64,000 nt of DNA from Prochlorococcus marinus str. MIT 9312 (GCF_000012645.1 NC_007577.1:992001-1056000); one strand, 5' to 3'. Counted from the stretch's first letter, positions 51,257 through 59,262 are shown. Notes: a model not told the origin generated them from the sequence alone. Numbers and translations: made by a program.

Positions 51257-51778
51257 CATTTCATATATTTGAGTTCTTTTTTTAATTAACCTATAAAAAT
51301 AAATTCAAACTTTTACAAAACTGGAACTTATTACTTCCTGCAAATATACAAAATAAATTGATCTATAAAAAAGATTTGATCTGTTTATTTGCTCCACAAG
51401 AATTTATAAAAATTGAAAAAGGCAAAACAATCAATTTATTAAGGCATAGCTCTAAAATACAATACATCGCTAATTCCAATTAAATGGAAAAGGAATCATT
51501 ATAGACAAGGCAATAAATATAAAAAAAGCGATAAACCTCAACCATAAATAGAAAGATACTTATCTTATTTCATTTAATACAAAAAATGCTCTAACAAATG
51601 AAGAGTTTTAATAAATTCTTCTGATGATTAGAACAGTGGCACATTTATGTGTCAATATTGCTATATTCCAGGGCTTTCGACAAATTAAAATAAATACTTA
51701 TAAGAATGAAACTGCAAAATACTTTACAAAGCTTCATAAATGCTGTTACAATCATTTACAAATATTATTTTTTTCATC
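51257..51778 (+). other. Gene-poor 522-bp stretch with possible relic frame
   Basis: No confident gene. One frame is open from 51286 to the stop at 51481-51483 (65 codons, no ATG; a TTG at 51358 would give 41 residues including LICLFAPQEFIKIEKGKT). It reads somewhat like protein, perhaps a decayed gene, but no family fits. The rest (51484-51778) is AT-rich without a clear start-plus-RBS, and may hold the hli promoter. Confidence 0.3.
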
Positions 51779-51886
51779 ATGACTCCAGAAGCAGAACGTT
51801 TTAATGGTTGGGCAGCAATGTTAGGTTTTGTAGCAGCTGTTGGTGCTTACGTAACAACTGGCCAAATCATCCCTGGCTGGTTCTAA
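51779..51886 (+). CDS. hli: High-light-inducible protein (Hli/Scp family, 35 residues)
   Basis: Hli proteins are single-helix relatives of plant light-harvesting proteins that bind chlorophyll and carotenoid and protect photosystems under stress. The 35-residue product contains the ERFNGWAAMLGF motif, with the chlorophyll-ligating Glu and Asn, then AAVGAYVTTGQIIPGWF. This short MTPEAERFNGWAAM form is the multi-copy type of high-light Prochlorococcus and its phages. An in-frame ATG at 51740 would add 13 hydrophobic residues and is less likely. A strong terminator hairpin follows at 51910. Confidence 0.93.
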   Translation: MTPEAERFNGWAAMLGFVAAVGAYVTTGQIIPGWF

Positions 51887-51909
51887 ATCATAAGGACATT
51901 AGTCGTTTA

Positions 51910-51953
51910 AATTGATAGATTACAAAAAAATAAATATTTGTAGTCTATCAATT
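51910..51953 (+). terminator. Stem-loop after hli
   Basis: A 16-bp stem with one G-U wobble (ATTGATAGATTACAAA pairing with the complement at 51937-51952) and a 10-base loop begins 24 bases past the hli stop. ATTTTGAATAAT follows. The T-run is short, so termination is likely but not proven. Confidence 0.65.
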
Positions 51954-52080
51954 ATTTTGAATAATCTAAAAAAGGTGAATAGATAATGTTTTAACAAACC
52001 CTATCCTTTCCCTATGTTTAGATTTTTTTTTATTTTAATTTACTCGAAGATAATTTATTAACAATACTGGTCTTTTTTTT

Positions 52081-52165
52081 AACTTAAGAAGAGTTTACTA
52101 ATAACTTTCAAATTATTTTTTTTTAACTTAAGAAGAGTTTACTAATAACTTTCAAATTATTTTTT
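52081..52165. repeat. Two-copy tandem repeat, period 44 bp
   Basis: The unit from AACTTAAGAAGAGTTTACTA through AACTTTCAAATTAT plus a T-run occurs at 52081-52124 and again from 52125, identical for at least 41 bases. A T-run also precedes copy 1. The stretch 51954-52274 holds no gene that I can support; this tandem duplication is its only feature. Recent slippage or duplication is the likely origin. Confidence 0.9.
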
Positions 52166-52274
52166 AATCTAATAATTTAATAAGTTCACTTTTTGTAATT
52201 TTCTCTTATCAAATATCTCTCTATATTTATAAGGTTGGATTATTTTTAGACAAACAAAATTAAGATAAATTAGA

Positions 52275-52409
52275 TTATTCTTTTCCATATTTTTCATGCA
52301 TTTGATCTAAACAAGTCGAACATAACAAATGTCCCTTTTTATTCCAATATGATTTAGTAGATCTTTCTATATCTTTCCTACAAATTAAACATCTAAATAT
52401 AGGAGACAT
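52275..52409 (-). CDS. Small zinc-ribbon-like protein (two CxxC), unknown function
   Basis: Starting at the ATG at 52409 gives 44 residues: MSPIFRCLICRKDIERST then a basic middle and LLCSTCLDQMHEKYGKE. The two CxxC pairs, 20-odd residues apart, suggest one bound zinc. The frame also opens 27 residues upstream (52490), but that extension is hydrophobic and lacks a good start context. It lies just downstream of porin 1 terminator on the minus strand. The family is unnamed, to my knowledge. Confidence 0.65.
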   Translation of the reverse strand: MSPIFRCLICRKDIERSTKSYWNKKGHLLCSTCLDQMHEKYGKE

Positions 52410-52475
52410 GTAACAAACTTTTCTATAAACATTAATAATAATAGCAATTATATGCCTAGATATTTTTTGAAAAAT

Positions 52476-53475
52476 AAAAAAGACCTGCATAAGCAGGTCT
52501 TTTCTGTGTATTGGAGGTTTCTAAATTAAACTAATAAATTTAGAATTTGAATGATGTCTTGACCATCATTCCAGTTGTGTCATCTAAATCACCCGCAGCA
52601 TCTTGAGTATAGATTAATGGAGTAATTGTCATACTATCGTTTACTGGGTAAGCATAGTATGCTTCGTACTGATACAACTCATCAGCACTTTCATTAGTAT
52701 TACTGTGACCAGCAGCAATTCCAGCAGATCCTGGACCTACTTCAGCCCATGTTAAACCAACAAAGAAGCTTGACTGTTCATCAGCACCATCTGCTGCTCC
52801 ACCTATGTCTCCGAATTCATAACCAACACTTATTGAAGGAAGATTACCATCAGGAGTGTAGTAAGCCTGCAGTGCTGTGAATTTATTCTCGTCTGTTAGA
52901 GCGGCATTTTCATCAACACCATAGGTTACTGAAAGAGCGTACTTATCAGCTGTATAAGCTGCGTTAATTGCGTATTGATCATCACCCTCTTCAGTGAATA
53001 CATTAGCTTGTACTGTTTGAGCTCCGGCAGCCATTGTAAAGCCATTACCGAAGTCATAAGAACCTCCAAGACCTACTGCACCACCAGTGATTCCAGCATT
53101 TACGTTTCCGCAATCATCTAGCAAGTCACTTGGTCCACCGTATACACAAGCTTGAGTAAATAGCTTGTTACCATCAGTATTTTGACCGAAGAAAGCTGTT
53201 GCTTTGTCGCCAACTGGGAAAGTGTAAGTTACGCCATCAACAGTAAGGCCATCGCCAGCTGAGTTTAAGTCTAATAGATCGTTAATACTGCCAGCACCTG
53301 GGTTACCAGCGTCTATAGCGATGTCAAGTGAATCTTCACCTGTAAAACTTGTATTTAGATCGATCTGGAAAGCGTAACCAGCTTGGACAGCATCGTCTGT
53401 ATCAACACCTGCGTCATCGTCATCGTTAGAACCAATGGCGAAGTCAACAGAGAAAGATGCTGATGTTGTTTCTGA
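52476..53475 (-). repeat. 1000-bp perfect direct repeat, copy 1 (in porin gene 1)
   Basis: This block is base-for-base identical to 53796-54795 (offset 1320), as read line by line. It covers the terminator, 3' UTR and all the porin 1 coding sequence downstream of the codons for FSETTSASF. Boundaries are sharp: AAAAT versus AGACA on the left, GAAAACC versus GAGAAGC on the right. Gene conversion, very recent duplication or an assembly collapse could each explain it. Confidence 0.93.
52481..52500 (-). terminator. Rho-independent terminator of porin gene 1
   Basis: On the minus strand an 8-bp stem AGACCTGC/GCAGGTCT with a 4-base loop is followed by a T-rich run (TTTTTTATTTT). It begins 39 bases after the porin stop. 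It is palindromic enough to also work on the plus strand. An identical copy lies at 53801. Confidence 0.9.
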
Positions 53476-53694
53476 AAACCCACCGTCATGACTATGATCA
53501 TCAACTAATCCTTCTCCACCAGCAAGTAGTGTATTGTTTGAATCTTCATTGCCAAACGAATTAGCAAACTCAATACTCTCAAGATTAGAGTAGTTTGAAA
53601 TTTCACTGAGATTTACTTCACTAGCGCTTACAGAAAAAGGTGATAATAGGCCTAAAGTTGCAGGAGCTACTAGTAAGCTCTTAAAAAGTTTCAT
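52540..53694 (-). CDS. Outer-membrane porin, copy 1
   Basis: The 384-residue beta-barrel begins with a signal peptide (MKLFKSLLVAPATLGLLSPFSVSA, cleaved after SA), then a variable Asp/Asn-rich segment (25-75), then a barrel identical to the second copy from FSETTSASFSVDF on, ending in the aromatic KTSFKF. The two Cys (QACVYGG, DDCGNV) may form a disulfide. It looks like the Som-type porins of Prochlorococcus but lacks an SLH domain. The leader matches the known target region of Yfr1 (see 53701). It is in tandem with copy 2. Confidence 0.9.
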   Translation of the reverse strand: MKLFKSLLVAPATLGLLSPFSVSASEVNLSEISNYSNLESIEFANSFGNEDSNNTLLAGGEGLVDDHSHDGGFSETTSASFSVDFAIGSNDDDDAGVDTDDAVQAGYAFQIDLNTSFTGEDSLDIAIDAGNPGAGSINDLLDLNSAGDGLTVDGVTYTFPVGDKATAFFGQNTDGNKLFTQACVYGGPSDLLDDCGNVNAGITGGAVGLGGSYDFGNGFTMAAGAQTVQANVFTEEGDDQYAINAAYTADKYALSVTYGVDENAALTDENKFTALQAYYTPDGNLPSISVGYEFGDIGGAADGADEQSSFFVGLTWAEVGPGSAGIAAGHSNTNESADELYQYEAYYAYPVNDSMTITPLIYTQDAAGDLDDTTGMMVKTSFKF

Positions 53695-53700
53695 AAAAAT

Positions 53701-53709
53701 TCCTCACAC
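53701..53709 (-). promoter_or_regulatory. Predicted Yfr1 sRNA binding site in porin 1 leader
   Basis: The mRNA reads GUGUGAGGA just 6 bases before the ATG, overlapping the Shine-Dalgarno. It is the exact complement of UCCUCACAC inside the conserved unpaired motif ACUCCUCACAC of the cyanobacterial sRNA Yfr1. Yfr1 is known to repress two porin mRNAs in Prochlorococcus MED4 (PMM1119, PMM1121). Confidence 0.8.
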
Positions 53710-53795
53710 AGAAATTAAATATACTTAAAGTTAAATGATAAATAAAATAATAACAAGTAGTTATAGACAAAAAGAAATTTGTCCCTTTGAAGACA

Positions 53796-54795
53796 AAAAA
53801 AGACCTGCATAAGCAGGTCTTTTCTGTGTATTGGAGGTTTCTAAATTAAACTAATAAATTTAGAATTTGAATGATGTCTTGACCATCATTCCAGTTGTGT
53901 CATCTAAATCACCCGCAGCATCTTGAGTATAGATTAATGGAGTAATTGTCATACTATCGTTTACTGGGTAAGCATAGTATGCTTCGTACTGATACAACTC
54001 ATCAGCACTTTCATTAGTATTACTGTGACCAGCAGCAATTCCAGCAGATCCTGGACCTACTTCAGCCCATGTTAAACCAACAAAGAAGCTTGACTGTTCA
54101 TCAGCACCATCTGCTGCTCCACCTATGTCTCCGAATTCATAACCAACACTTATTGAAGGAAGATTACCATCAGGAGTGTAGTAAGCCTGCAGTGCTGTGA
54201 ATTTATTCTCGTCTGTTAGAGCGGCATTTTCATCAACACCATAGGTTACTGAAAGAGCGTACTTATCAGCTGTATAAGCTGCGTTAATTGCGTATTGATC
54301 ATCACCCTCTTCAGTGAATACATTAGCTTGTACTGTTTGAGCTCCGGCAGCCATTGTAAAGCCATTACCGAAGTCATAAGAACCTCCAAGACCTACTGCA
54401 CCACCAGTGATTCCAGCATTTACGTTTCCGCAATCATCTAGCAAGTCACTTGGTCCACCGTATACACAAGCTTGAGTAAATAGCTTGTTACCATCAGTAT
54501 TTTGACCGAAGAAAGCTGTTGCTTTGTCGCCAACTGGGAAAGTGTAAGTTACGCCATCAACAGTAAGGCCATCGCCAGCTGAGTTTAAGTCTAATAGATC
54601 GTTAATACTGCCAGCACCTGGGTTACCAGCGTCTATAGCGATGTCAAGTGAATCTTCACCTGTAAAACTTGTATTTAGATCGATCTGGAAAGCGTAACCA
54701 GCTTGGACAGCATCGTCTGTATCAACACCTGCGTCATCGTCATCGTTAGAACCAATGGCGAAGTCAACAGAGAAAGATGCTGATGTTGTTTCTGA
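53796..54795 (-). repeat. 1000-bp perfect direct repeat, copy 2 (in porin gene 2)
   Basis: Identical to 52476-53475 across the entire length. It ends inside porin gene 2, just before codons that differ (SFSETTSASF region shared; upstream N-terminal residues differ). Between the copies lie the 5' part of porin 1 and 86 bases of intergenic DNA. Confidence 0.93.
53801..53820 (-). terminator. Rho-independent terminator of porin gene 2
   Basis: Same hairpin as at 52481 (AGACCTGC/GCAGGTCT, loop ATAA in plus sense), followed on the minus strand by seven T. It sits between the two porin genes, so they are likely independent transcription units. Confidence 0.9.
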
Positions 54796-54975
54796 GAAGC
54801 TACCAGCTTCAAAGTTATTAAATCTTGCTTCTAAACCATCTACGCGGCTATTTGTAATAGCAAGTTCTTCAGCAGGGTTAAAGTCATTAATAGTGACTTC
54901 GTTTGCTGTAGCAGCCATAGGAGCTAGAAGTCCTAAAGTGGCTGGTGCTACTAGCAAGCTTTTGAAAAGCTTCAT
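53860..54975 (-). CDS. Outer-membrane porin, copy 2
   Basis: I start at the ATG at 54975 (MKLFKSLLVAPATLG), giving 371 residues; an in-frame ATG at 55038 adds a non-secretory leader and lacks an RBS, whereas 54975 has GAGGA 7 bases upstream. The signal peptide cleaves near MAATA-N. Residues about 25-57 (EVTINDFNPAEELAITNSRV, a short coiled segment) differ from copy 1; all following residues are identical. Expressed copies differing only at the mature N-terminus would have the same pore. Confidence 0.9.
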   Translation of the reverse strand: MKLFKSLLVAPATLGLLAPMAATANEVTINDFNPAEELAITNSRVDGLEARFNNFEAGSFSETTSASFSVDFAIGSNDDDDAGVDTDDAVQAGYAFQIDLNTSFTGEDSLDIAIDAGNPGAGSINDLLDLNSAGDGLTVDGVTYTFPVGDKATAFFGQNTDGNKLFTQACVYGGPSDLLDDCGNVNAGITGGAVGLGGSYDFGNGFTMAAGAQTVQANVFTEEGDDQYAINAAYTADKYALSVTYGVDENAALTDENKFTALQAYYTPDGNLPSISVGYEFGDIGGAADGADEQSSFFVGLTWAEVGPGSAGIAAGHSNTNESADELYQYEAYYAYPVNDSMTITPLIYTQDAAGDLDDTTGMMVKTSFKF

Positions 54976-54979
54976 AAAT

Positions 54980-54988
54980 TCCTCACAC
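54980..54988 (-). promoter_or_regulatory. Predicted Yfr1 sRNA binding site in porin 2 leader
   Basis: GUGUGAGGA precedes this start by 4 bases, complementary to 9 bases of the Yfr1 motif. Both porin leaders share it although it lies outside the 1000-bp repeat, arguing for selection. Confidence 0.8.
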
Positions 54989-55181
54989 GAAATTTTAGAG
55001 TACACCTCAAGATAGTGTATTTGGGCATACAAAATCAAGTATCAAAGACTACATTTTTGAAAGATTTGTGCCAGTTTCTTAAGTTAAACAATCAAAATCT
55101 ATAAAATTTTTTTTACAGAATGGGGGTATTTATACAAATGTATATGCAGATTTGGATGGTAAATTATTGGAAAAAATTATA

Positions 55182-55346
55182 TTATATTTTTTTTGAAATT
55201 TTAAACGAGACTTTTTTTGTTCTATATTTTTTCTTTTTACTATTATCAACTGAATCAACGTACCACCCAGAAGCTAGTCTGGTATCAATCTCTTCATAGC
55301 TTGAATTATTAGATAATTTATTTAAGGATTTCTTCTTATAATCCAT
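55182..55346 (-). CDS. Small basic protein, unknown function
   Basis: A 54-codon frame from the ATG at 55346 gives a very Lys-rich product: MDYKKKSLNKLSNNSSYEEI, then a central stretch with SGWYVDSVDNS and the end YRTKKVSFKISKKI. It contains no Cys or membrane helix. Its composition is protein-like and the frame is uninterrupted in AT-rich DNA. No clear Shine-Dalgarno was seen. The rest of the 54976-55568 gap shows no other gene. Function unknown. Confidence 0.45.
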   Translation of the reverse strand: MDYKKKSLNKLSNNSSYEEIDTRLASGWYVDSVDNSKKKKYRTKKVSFKISKKI

Positions 55347-55568
55347 ACGAGATTTTTGATTATTAGAAATATAGCATTTAAAAAGATTTTCAGCAGTAAC
55401 GTTTATATAAGATTTTTAATTAAGGTTTTTTTAGTTATCTCTGCATTTTTAAGAGTTATTTTTTTGAAATCTTTAGAAAAAAGAAAAAAACTCTTATTTA
55501 CTCCTCAATAGAAAAAATTATTAGTTATATTTTCAGAAATTCTAAAAACCTGAGGAGCACAAGGTAAA

Positions 55569-55673
55569 ATGACTCAATTTAATTTAATTTTTAATTCATT
55601 ACCAAGAGATTTACTTGAATTTATTTTTTTTGTTGTTGTAGGTTACACTGCTGGATCAATAGGAATGATTTAA
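55569..55673 (+). CDS. 34-residue single-helix membrane protein with strong RBS
   Basis: The frame ATGACTCAATTT... encodes a 34-residue protein: MTQFNLIFNSLPRDLLEF followed by a hydrophobic helix IFFVVVGYTAGSIGMI that runs to the stop. The upstream sequence GAGGAGCACAAGGTAAA has two purine-rich boxes (GAGGAG and AAGGT) at sensible distance, which is rare in this genome and supports translation. The size and membrane helix recall small photosystem or Hli-associated peptides, but it matches none that I know. Confidence 0.6.
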   Translation: MTQFNLIFNSLPRDLLEFIFFVVVGYTAGSIGMI

Positions 55674-55787
55674 TCTATTGAAGTTAGTAATCCTAACCTT
55701 ATTAATTATTTAAATCAAACTTAGATAAGCTTTAAATAAGCTGATTTATTATCCATATAGAGTAAATGTTAATTTAAACTAACTTTA

Positions 55788-56477
55788 TTAAGTTCTTAGG
55801 GTTTTGGTGATTATAACTTTTTTAAAATTTTTTAAACAATGAAAAAAAACTCCGCTTGACAATAAGAACTCAAATATTTCCTGGTCATTTCTTATTTGTT
55901 CTGTTGTTGAAGCCCAAGAAATATCAAAATAAAAGTAAAACAATGCGACAAATAAAAAAAATAAAGATAAATCTTTAGAAGGGAAGGCATTAATCCTCTT
56001 GAATTTTCTCCACCCAAACCATCCAAGAAATATACAACTTATTTCAAAAATTGGATCTAACAAATAATTATGAAAGAAAGGTAAATTATGAAAATTAGTT
56101 TCCCCTTGAACATTTAAATTTGCTATTGAATTAATTCCAATGCCAGTTAATCTTTCACCCCAGCTTATTTCCTCTCCGGCAATTAAAAATGATAAAAAAG
56201 CAATCAAAAACCAAATAATACTATTAACTTCTTTCTTTTTTTTTTGTCTAAAGAAAATCAAAAAGGCTAATAAAGATGAAAAAGCATATTCGATAAACTG
56301 AATCCACTCAAGCGGGCCATCTTCGCTTCTAAGCCAATCAAACCAACTTATTCCAATATAAAATTTCCCATAAGGAAGGATATATACAAAACAATAAATA
56401 AACAGCAAATAATATATAGGAAATAGATTAACTTCTGGAATTATTTTCCCCCAGGGAGTTTTAATTTCTTTAGTCAT
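55788..56477 (-). CDS. Multi-pass membrane protein with EEISWG motif, unknown function
   Basis: The 229-residue product has about six hydrophobic segments (20-40, 60-76, 86-100, 142-155, 172-190, 208-220). Between helices is AGEEISWGERLTGI, followed by NVQGETNFHN: the E-E-x-S-W-G-x-R ... Q-x-E-x-N-x-H-N pattern recurs in a bacterial membrane-protein family with no known function. It is preceded by a 141-base gap from apt, and may be monocistronic. Confidence 0.75.
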   Translation of the reverse strand: MTKEIKTPWGKIIPEVNLFPIYYLLFIYCFVYILPYGKFYIGISWFDWLRSEDGPLEWIQFIEYAFSSLLAFLIFFRQKKKKEVNSIIWFLIAFLSFLIAGEEISWGERLTGIGINSIANLNVQGETNFHNLPFFHNYLLDPIFEISCIFLGWFGWRKFKRINAFPSKDLSLFFLFVALFYFYFDISWASTTEQIRNDQEIFEFLLSSGVFFHCLKNFKKVIITKTLRT

Positions 56478-56618
56478 TCAAAATAAAGAATTGAAATGTA
56501 AATTAAATTTATTAGTAAGTTCATATTAGATTTACACTATGTGTTTTTCAAGACTTTTTAAAAACTTCAATATTGATCTTCATGATTAAATTTTTTAAAT
56601 TGAAAACTTTATTTATTT

Positions 56619-57131
56619 TCAAAAAAGAATTGATGATTCGACTGGGAAATTAAATCTCGATCTTCCATCAAACTTGCTTAATTCAGCCACTACTAAAAGA
56701 CCTACAACTTTCTTATTATTATTATTTATTAGCTCAGAAACGCAATTAACTGTTCCCCCAGTTGCTAATAGATCATCAATAATTGCAAAAGAGTTATATT
56801 TTTTAAGTGCTTTTTTCTGAATTGAAAGGGAATTCTCGCCATACTCTAAACTATATTTTTTTGTAACTAATTCTCCTGGAAGTTTGCCAGGTTTTCTTGC
56901 AACTATCATTGGTTTTGCAGCCTGTATAGATATTGCGGAACCAAAAATAAAACCTCTTGCGTCTATAGAAATTAATGCTTCAGCTTCTTTTATGATTTTA
57001 CTTTTCGCCATTTCTAAAATTAATTGTCGAAAAATTGAAGGGTGTTGAACAATTTCAATAACATCCTTAAAACTCACCCCGGCTTTTGGATAGTTTTCAT
57101 AAGTAGAAATCAATTTCTCAAGTTTTTCCAT
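56619..57131 (-). CDS. apt: Adenine phosphoribosyltransferase
   Basis: Apt salvages adenine to AMP using PRPP. The 170-residue product shows YPKAGVSFKDVIEIV at the N-terminus, the base-contact region SIDARGFIFG, VARKPGKLPGELV, and the PRPP loop FAIIDDLLATGGT. The length and motifs are normal. It is the last recognisable core gene before the tRNA-Pro island begins at about 57.28 kb. Confidence 0.95.
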   Translation of the reverse strand: MEKLEKLISTYENYPKAGVSFKDVIEIVQHPSIFRQLILEMAKSKIIKEAEALISIDARGFIFGSAISIQAAKPMIVARKPGKLPGELVTKKYSLEYGENSLSIQKKALKKYNSFAIIDDLLATGGTVNCVSELINNNNKKVVGLLVVAELSKFDGRSRFNFPVESSILF

Positions 57132-57282
57132 AAATTAATTTGAGAATCTTTATGACCTATCTAATATAAATCTTACTTTCATGTAATTCTAGCGAAAATT
57201 ATTTTTTCAACCTTAAAAAATAGTGTTGAAATAATTTTATATTTTAATAGAAAAGGTAATCAATTTTTTCAAGAATAGATAT

Positions 57283-57391
57283 TCATACCTAAAAATATCT
57301 ATAGCAGTTTGGTCTTTTATGGATGATTTTTAAATACAATCATATGAGTCAGGCCTGGCGCAACTTGGTAGCTCGGCTTCTTTGGAAGCAT
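57283..57391 (+). pseudogene. Decayed leader plus 5' half of tRNA-Pro(TGG)
   Basis: From about 57283 the sequence parallels the leader of the intact tRNA-Pro gene (ttGGTCTTTTATgGATG versus ttGGTCTTTTATaGATG). From 57349 it parallels the tRNA itself: 33 of 43 positions match 60661-60703, including CTTGGTAGC and an anticodon-loop TTTGGAA with TGG. Stem pairs are broken (for example T/C at tRNA positions 1-3), and matching stops at 57391 before ACTTTTTAC. It is an old integration scar. The following 57392-57582 has no gene except a possible frameshifted tail of the next gene. Confidence 0.85.
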
Positions 57392-57582
57392 ACTTTTTAC
57401 AAAATAGACTGATTCAAATAAAAACCTTCTTATTTTGTTTACGAGCTATAAAGCGAGAGAAAAAAAACTTTTGTAGCGTGGGTGCCTTTGCTATAAAGTG
57501 ATATTTATTATTAACACGACTCGAAATACGTTGACTCTGTTGTCCCAACTTTATTTCCAGACTAACTCCGAGGCTTGGAACT

Positions 57583-59262
57583 CTATTTTGAGGTCCTAAA
57601 ACGCCAAACCAGATTAGCTTCAAAGATATTGGCATCAAGATTGCCATTTTTAGAAATCACTTTTCCTATGCCAGTTTGCAGGCTGTAGTCCTTAGTTAGT
57701 TTGTACTCTAACCCGACACTAGGTTTATACAACAAGGCGCTACCGCTATCAACGCCTCCTCCCCCTCCGGCACCTATTAGCATTTCGCCATAGAGTTGCC
57801 AGTTCTTCCAGCTCGGGCTAAGAACACCTACACCCCAGTGTCCCTCTGAATAGCCACCGGCTCCTCCTGCATACGCGCTTAATCCTTGTCCTGTTAAATA
57901 CCCCCAATCACCTATCATCCAGTCGATTTTACCTCCTAATAGTTGCATATCGCGAGAAGATCCATATCTACGTTGCGCATTAAAATACCATTGGTGCGCA
58001 GGGCGAAAACGCCATTTGGTAGTTTGTATAAGTTCTGATTCCGTTAAGGGATCTCCTTTTTGATCCTGAGCAAATGTTTCCATAACATATGCCAAATTGA
58101 ATCCGGCATATGGTGCTTCATAATTGCCATCTGGAGCGGATAGATAACCGCCATCCATAATTAGACTGAGATGAGGAGAAAATCGGTATTCTAATCCTAG
58201 ATTTGCTCGGGCAACAAATCCTCCCCCGGTTTCGACCTCCCCGCCACCGGCACCTCCTATGGTTAGGGCGGGAAGTAGAGCTAAACGATCATCTTTAGTT
58301 AGCGGGAGGCGATAGCCTAGCCCAGCCAAAAGTTCAGCGTACCCACCCACCCCACCTGATAAGGCACCGGCAGTTTCAAAGGTAGCAAACCAGTTATCAT
58401 CAAGGAAGTAAGAATACTCTACTCCGACCAGTCCCAATGAATCATCAAGCGATGCACCTGAGGTGGTTCTGCTGCCGCTGGAGGGAGAATAGGTGCGAAA
58501 ACGGGCGGCTAGATGTGATCGATGGCGGCTTAAATTTCTCCAGTCGGATCCAAAATAATCGACAGCAGTAAGCCCATCATTTTCCCAACTGAATATCGGT
58601 GAACTGAAGGGGAAATCGAGCGAAAGAGCAATTGCATCGCTGGAAATGTCTCCGTTAGGGAAGTCTACATAGCTATAATTCAGGCCTAGTAAGCTCCAGA
58701 TAAAGTCGTACTTGAGACCGATATGGGGTCGGATATGCAACCCTCCTCCTTGCGCTGCGGCGCCCCCGCCGCCGGCACCCACATAGCCTCCGGCATCAAG
58801 AATTAAGTTATCAGTTAATTGACTTTCCACACCCAAGGTATAGCCCCCAGTAAAGAACCCGCCACGGCGTCCGCTAGCAGCACCGTAAAGAGTTATGCCA
58901 CCATACAGCCAAGGGTTGAGACGATCGTAAGCCCCTATACCATACAAACCCATGTGTTCGCCAGCATCGGGCATGTCAATTTCCTCAAAGGAAAACCGCA
59001 AGGTACGATCTTGCCAAGTTGGAGGTTCCATCCACGCTCCTTTGCCTCCCATAGACTGAAAATCTTCTTCATTTTTAAAATAATTTTCTTCCCCTTTGTA
59101 AGGATTCCAAATAATATCTCCTTCTGGTTTATATTTATTTTTTTTTACCTTTTCCCAATTAATTGAATTAAATTCAGAAGAACCTTTTTTAACTTTTTCT
59201 GCAAACACAACCAGAGAGTTTAAAATTTGAGCAATTATGAAGAAATAAAATGCAAACTTCAT
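57583..59262 (-). CDS. GC-rich triplicated Gly-rich outer-membrane beta-barrel protein
   Basis: The 559-residue product has a signal peptide (MKFAFYFFIIAQILNS...FA-E), an AT-rich, Lys/Asn-rich stretch to about residue 75, then GC-rich DNA to the end. Three related blocks of 65-70 residues occur at about 152-219, 328-394 and 488-555, each with G-A-G-G-G-(G), then G-G-G/S, P-x-x/L-G-L-x-Y and a closing N-x-Y-type beta strand. They look like paired beta strands of a barrel. The family is not known to me. The base composition and the abrupt change suggest horizontal transfer with a native 5' end. A possible frameshift lies near its 3' end. Confidence 0.8.
   Translation of the reverse strand: MKFAFYFFIIAQILNSLVVFAEKVKKGSSEFNSINWEKVKKNKYKPEGDIIWNPYKGEENYFKNEEDFQSMGGKGAWMEPPTWQDRTLRFSFEEIDMPDAGEHMGLYGIGAYDRLNPWLYGGITLYGAASGRRGGFFTGGYTLGVESQLTDNLILDAGGYVGAGGGGAAAQGGGLHIRPHIGLKYDFIWSLLGLNYSYVDFPNGDISSDAIALSLDFPFSSPIFSWENDGLTAVDYFGSDWRNLSRHRSHLAARFRTYSPSSGSRTTSGASLDDSLGLVGVEYSYFLDDNWFATFETAGALSGGVGGYAELLAGLGYRLPLTKDDRLALLPALTIGGAGGGEVETGGGFVARANLGLEYRFSPHLSLIMDGGYLSAPDGNYEAPYAGFNLAYVMETFAQDQKGDPLTESELIQTTKWRFRPAHQWYFNAQRRYGSSRDMQLLGGKIDWMIGDWGYLTGQGLSAYAGGAGGYSEGHWGVGVLSPSWKNWQLYGEMLIGAGGGGGVDSGSALLYKPSVGLEYKLTKDYSLQTGIGKVISKNGNLDANIFEANLVWRFRTSK

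Noticed and set aside
52081-52165. CRISPR-like array
   Set aside because: Only two adjacent copies with no spacers; a simple tandem duplication. No cas gene is present in the window.
54755-55015. 86-codon plus-strand frame opposite the porin 2 start
   Set aside because: Complement of the porin signal peptide region; composition follows the porin codons.
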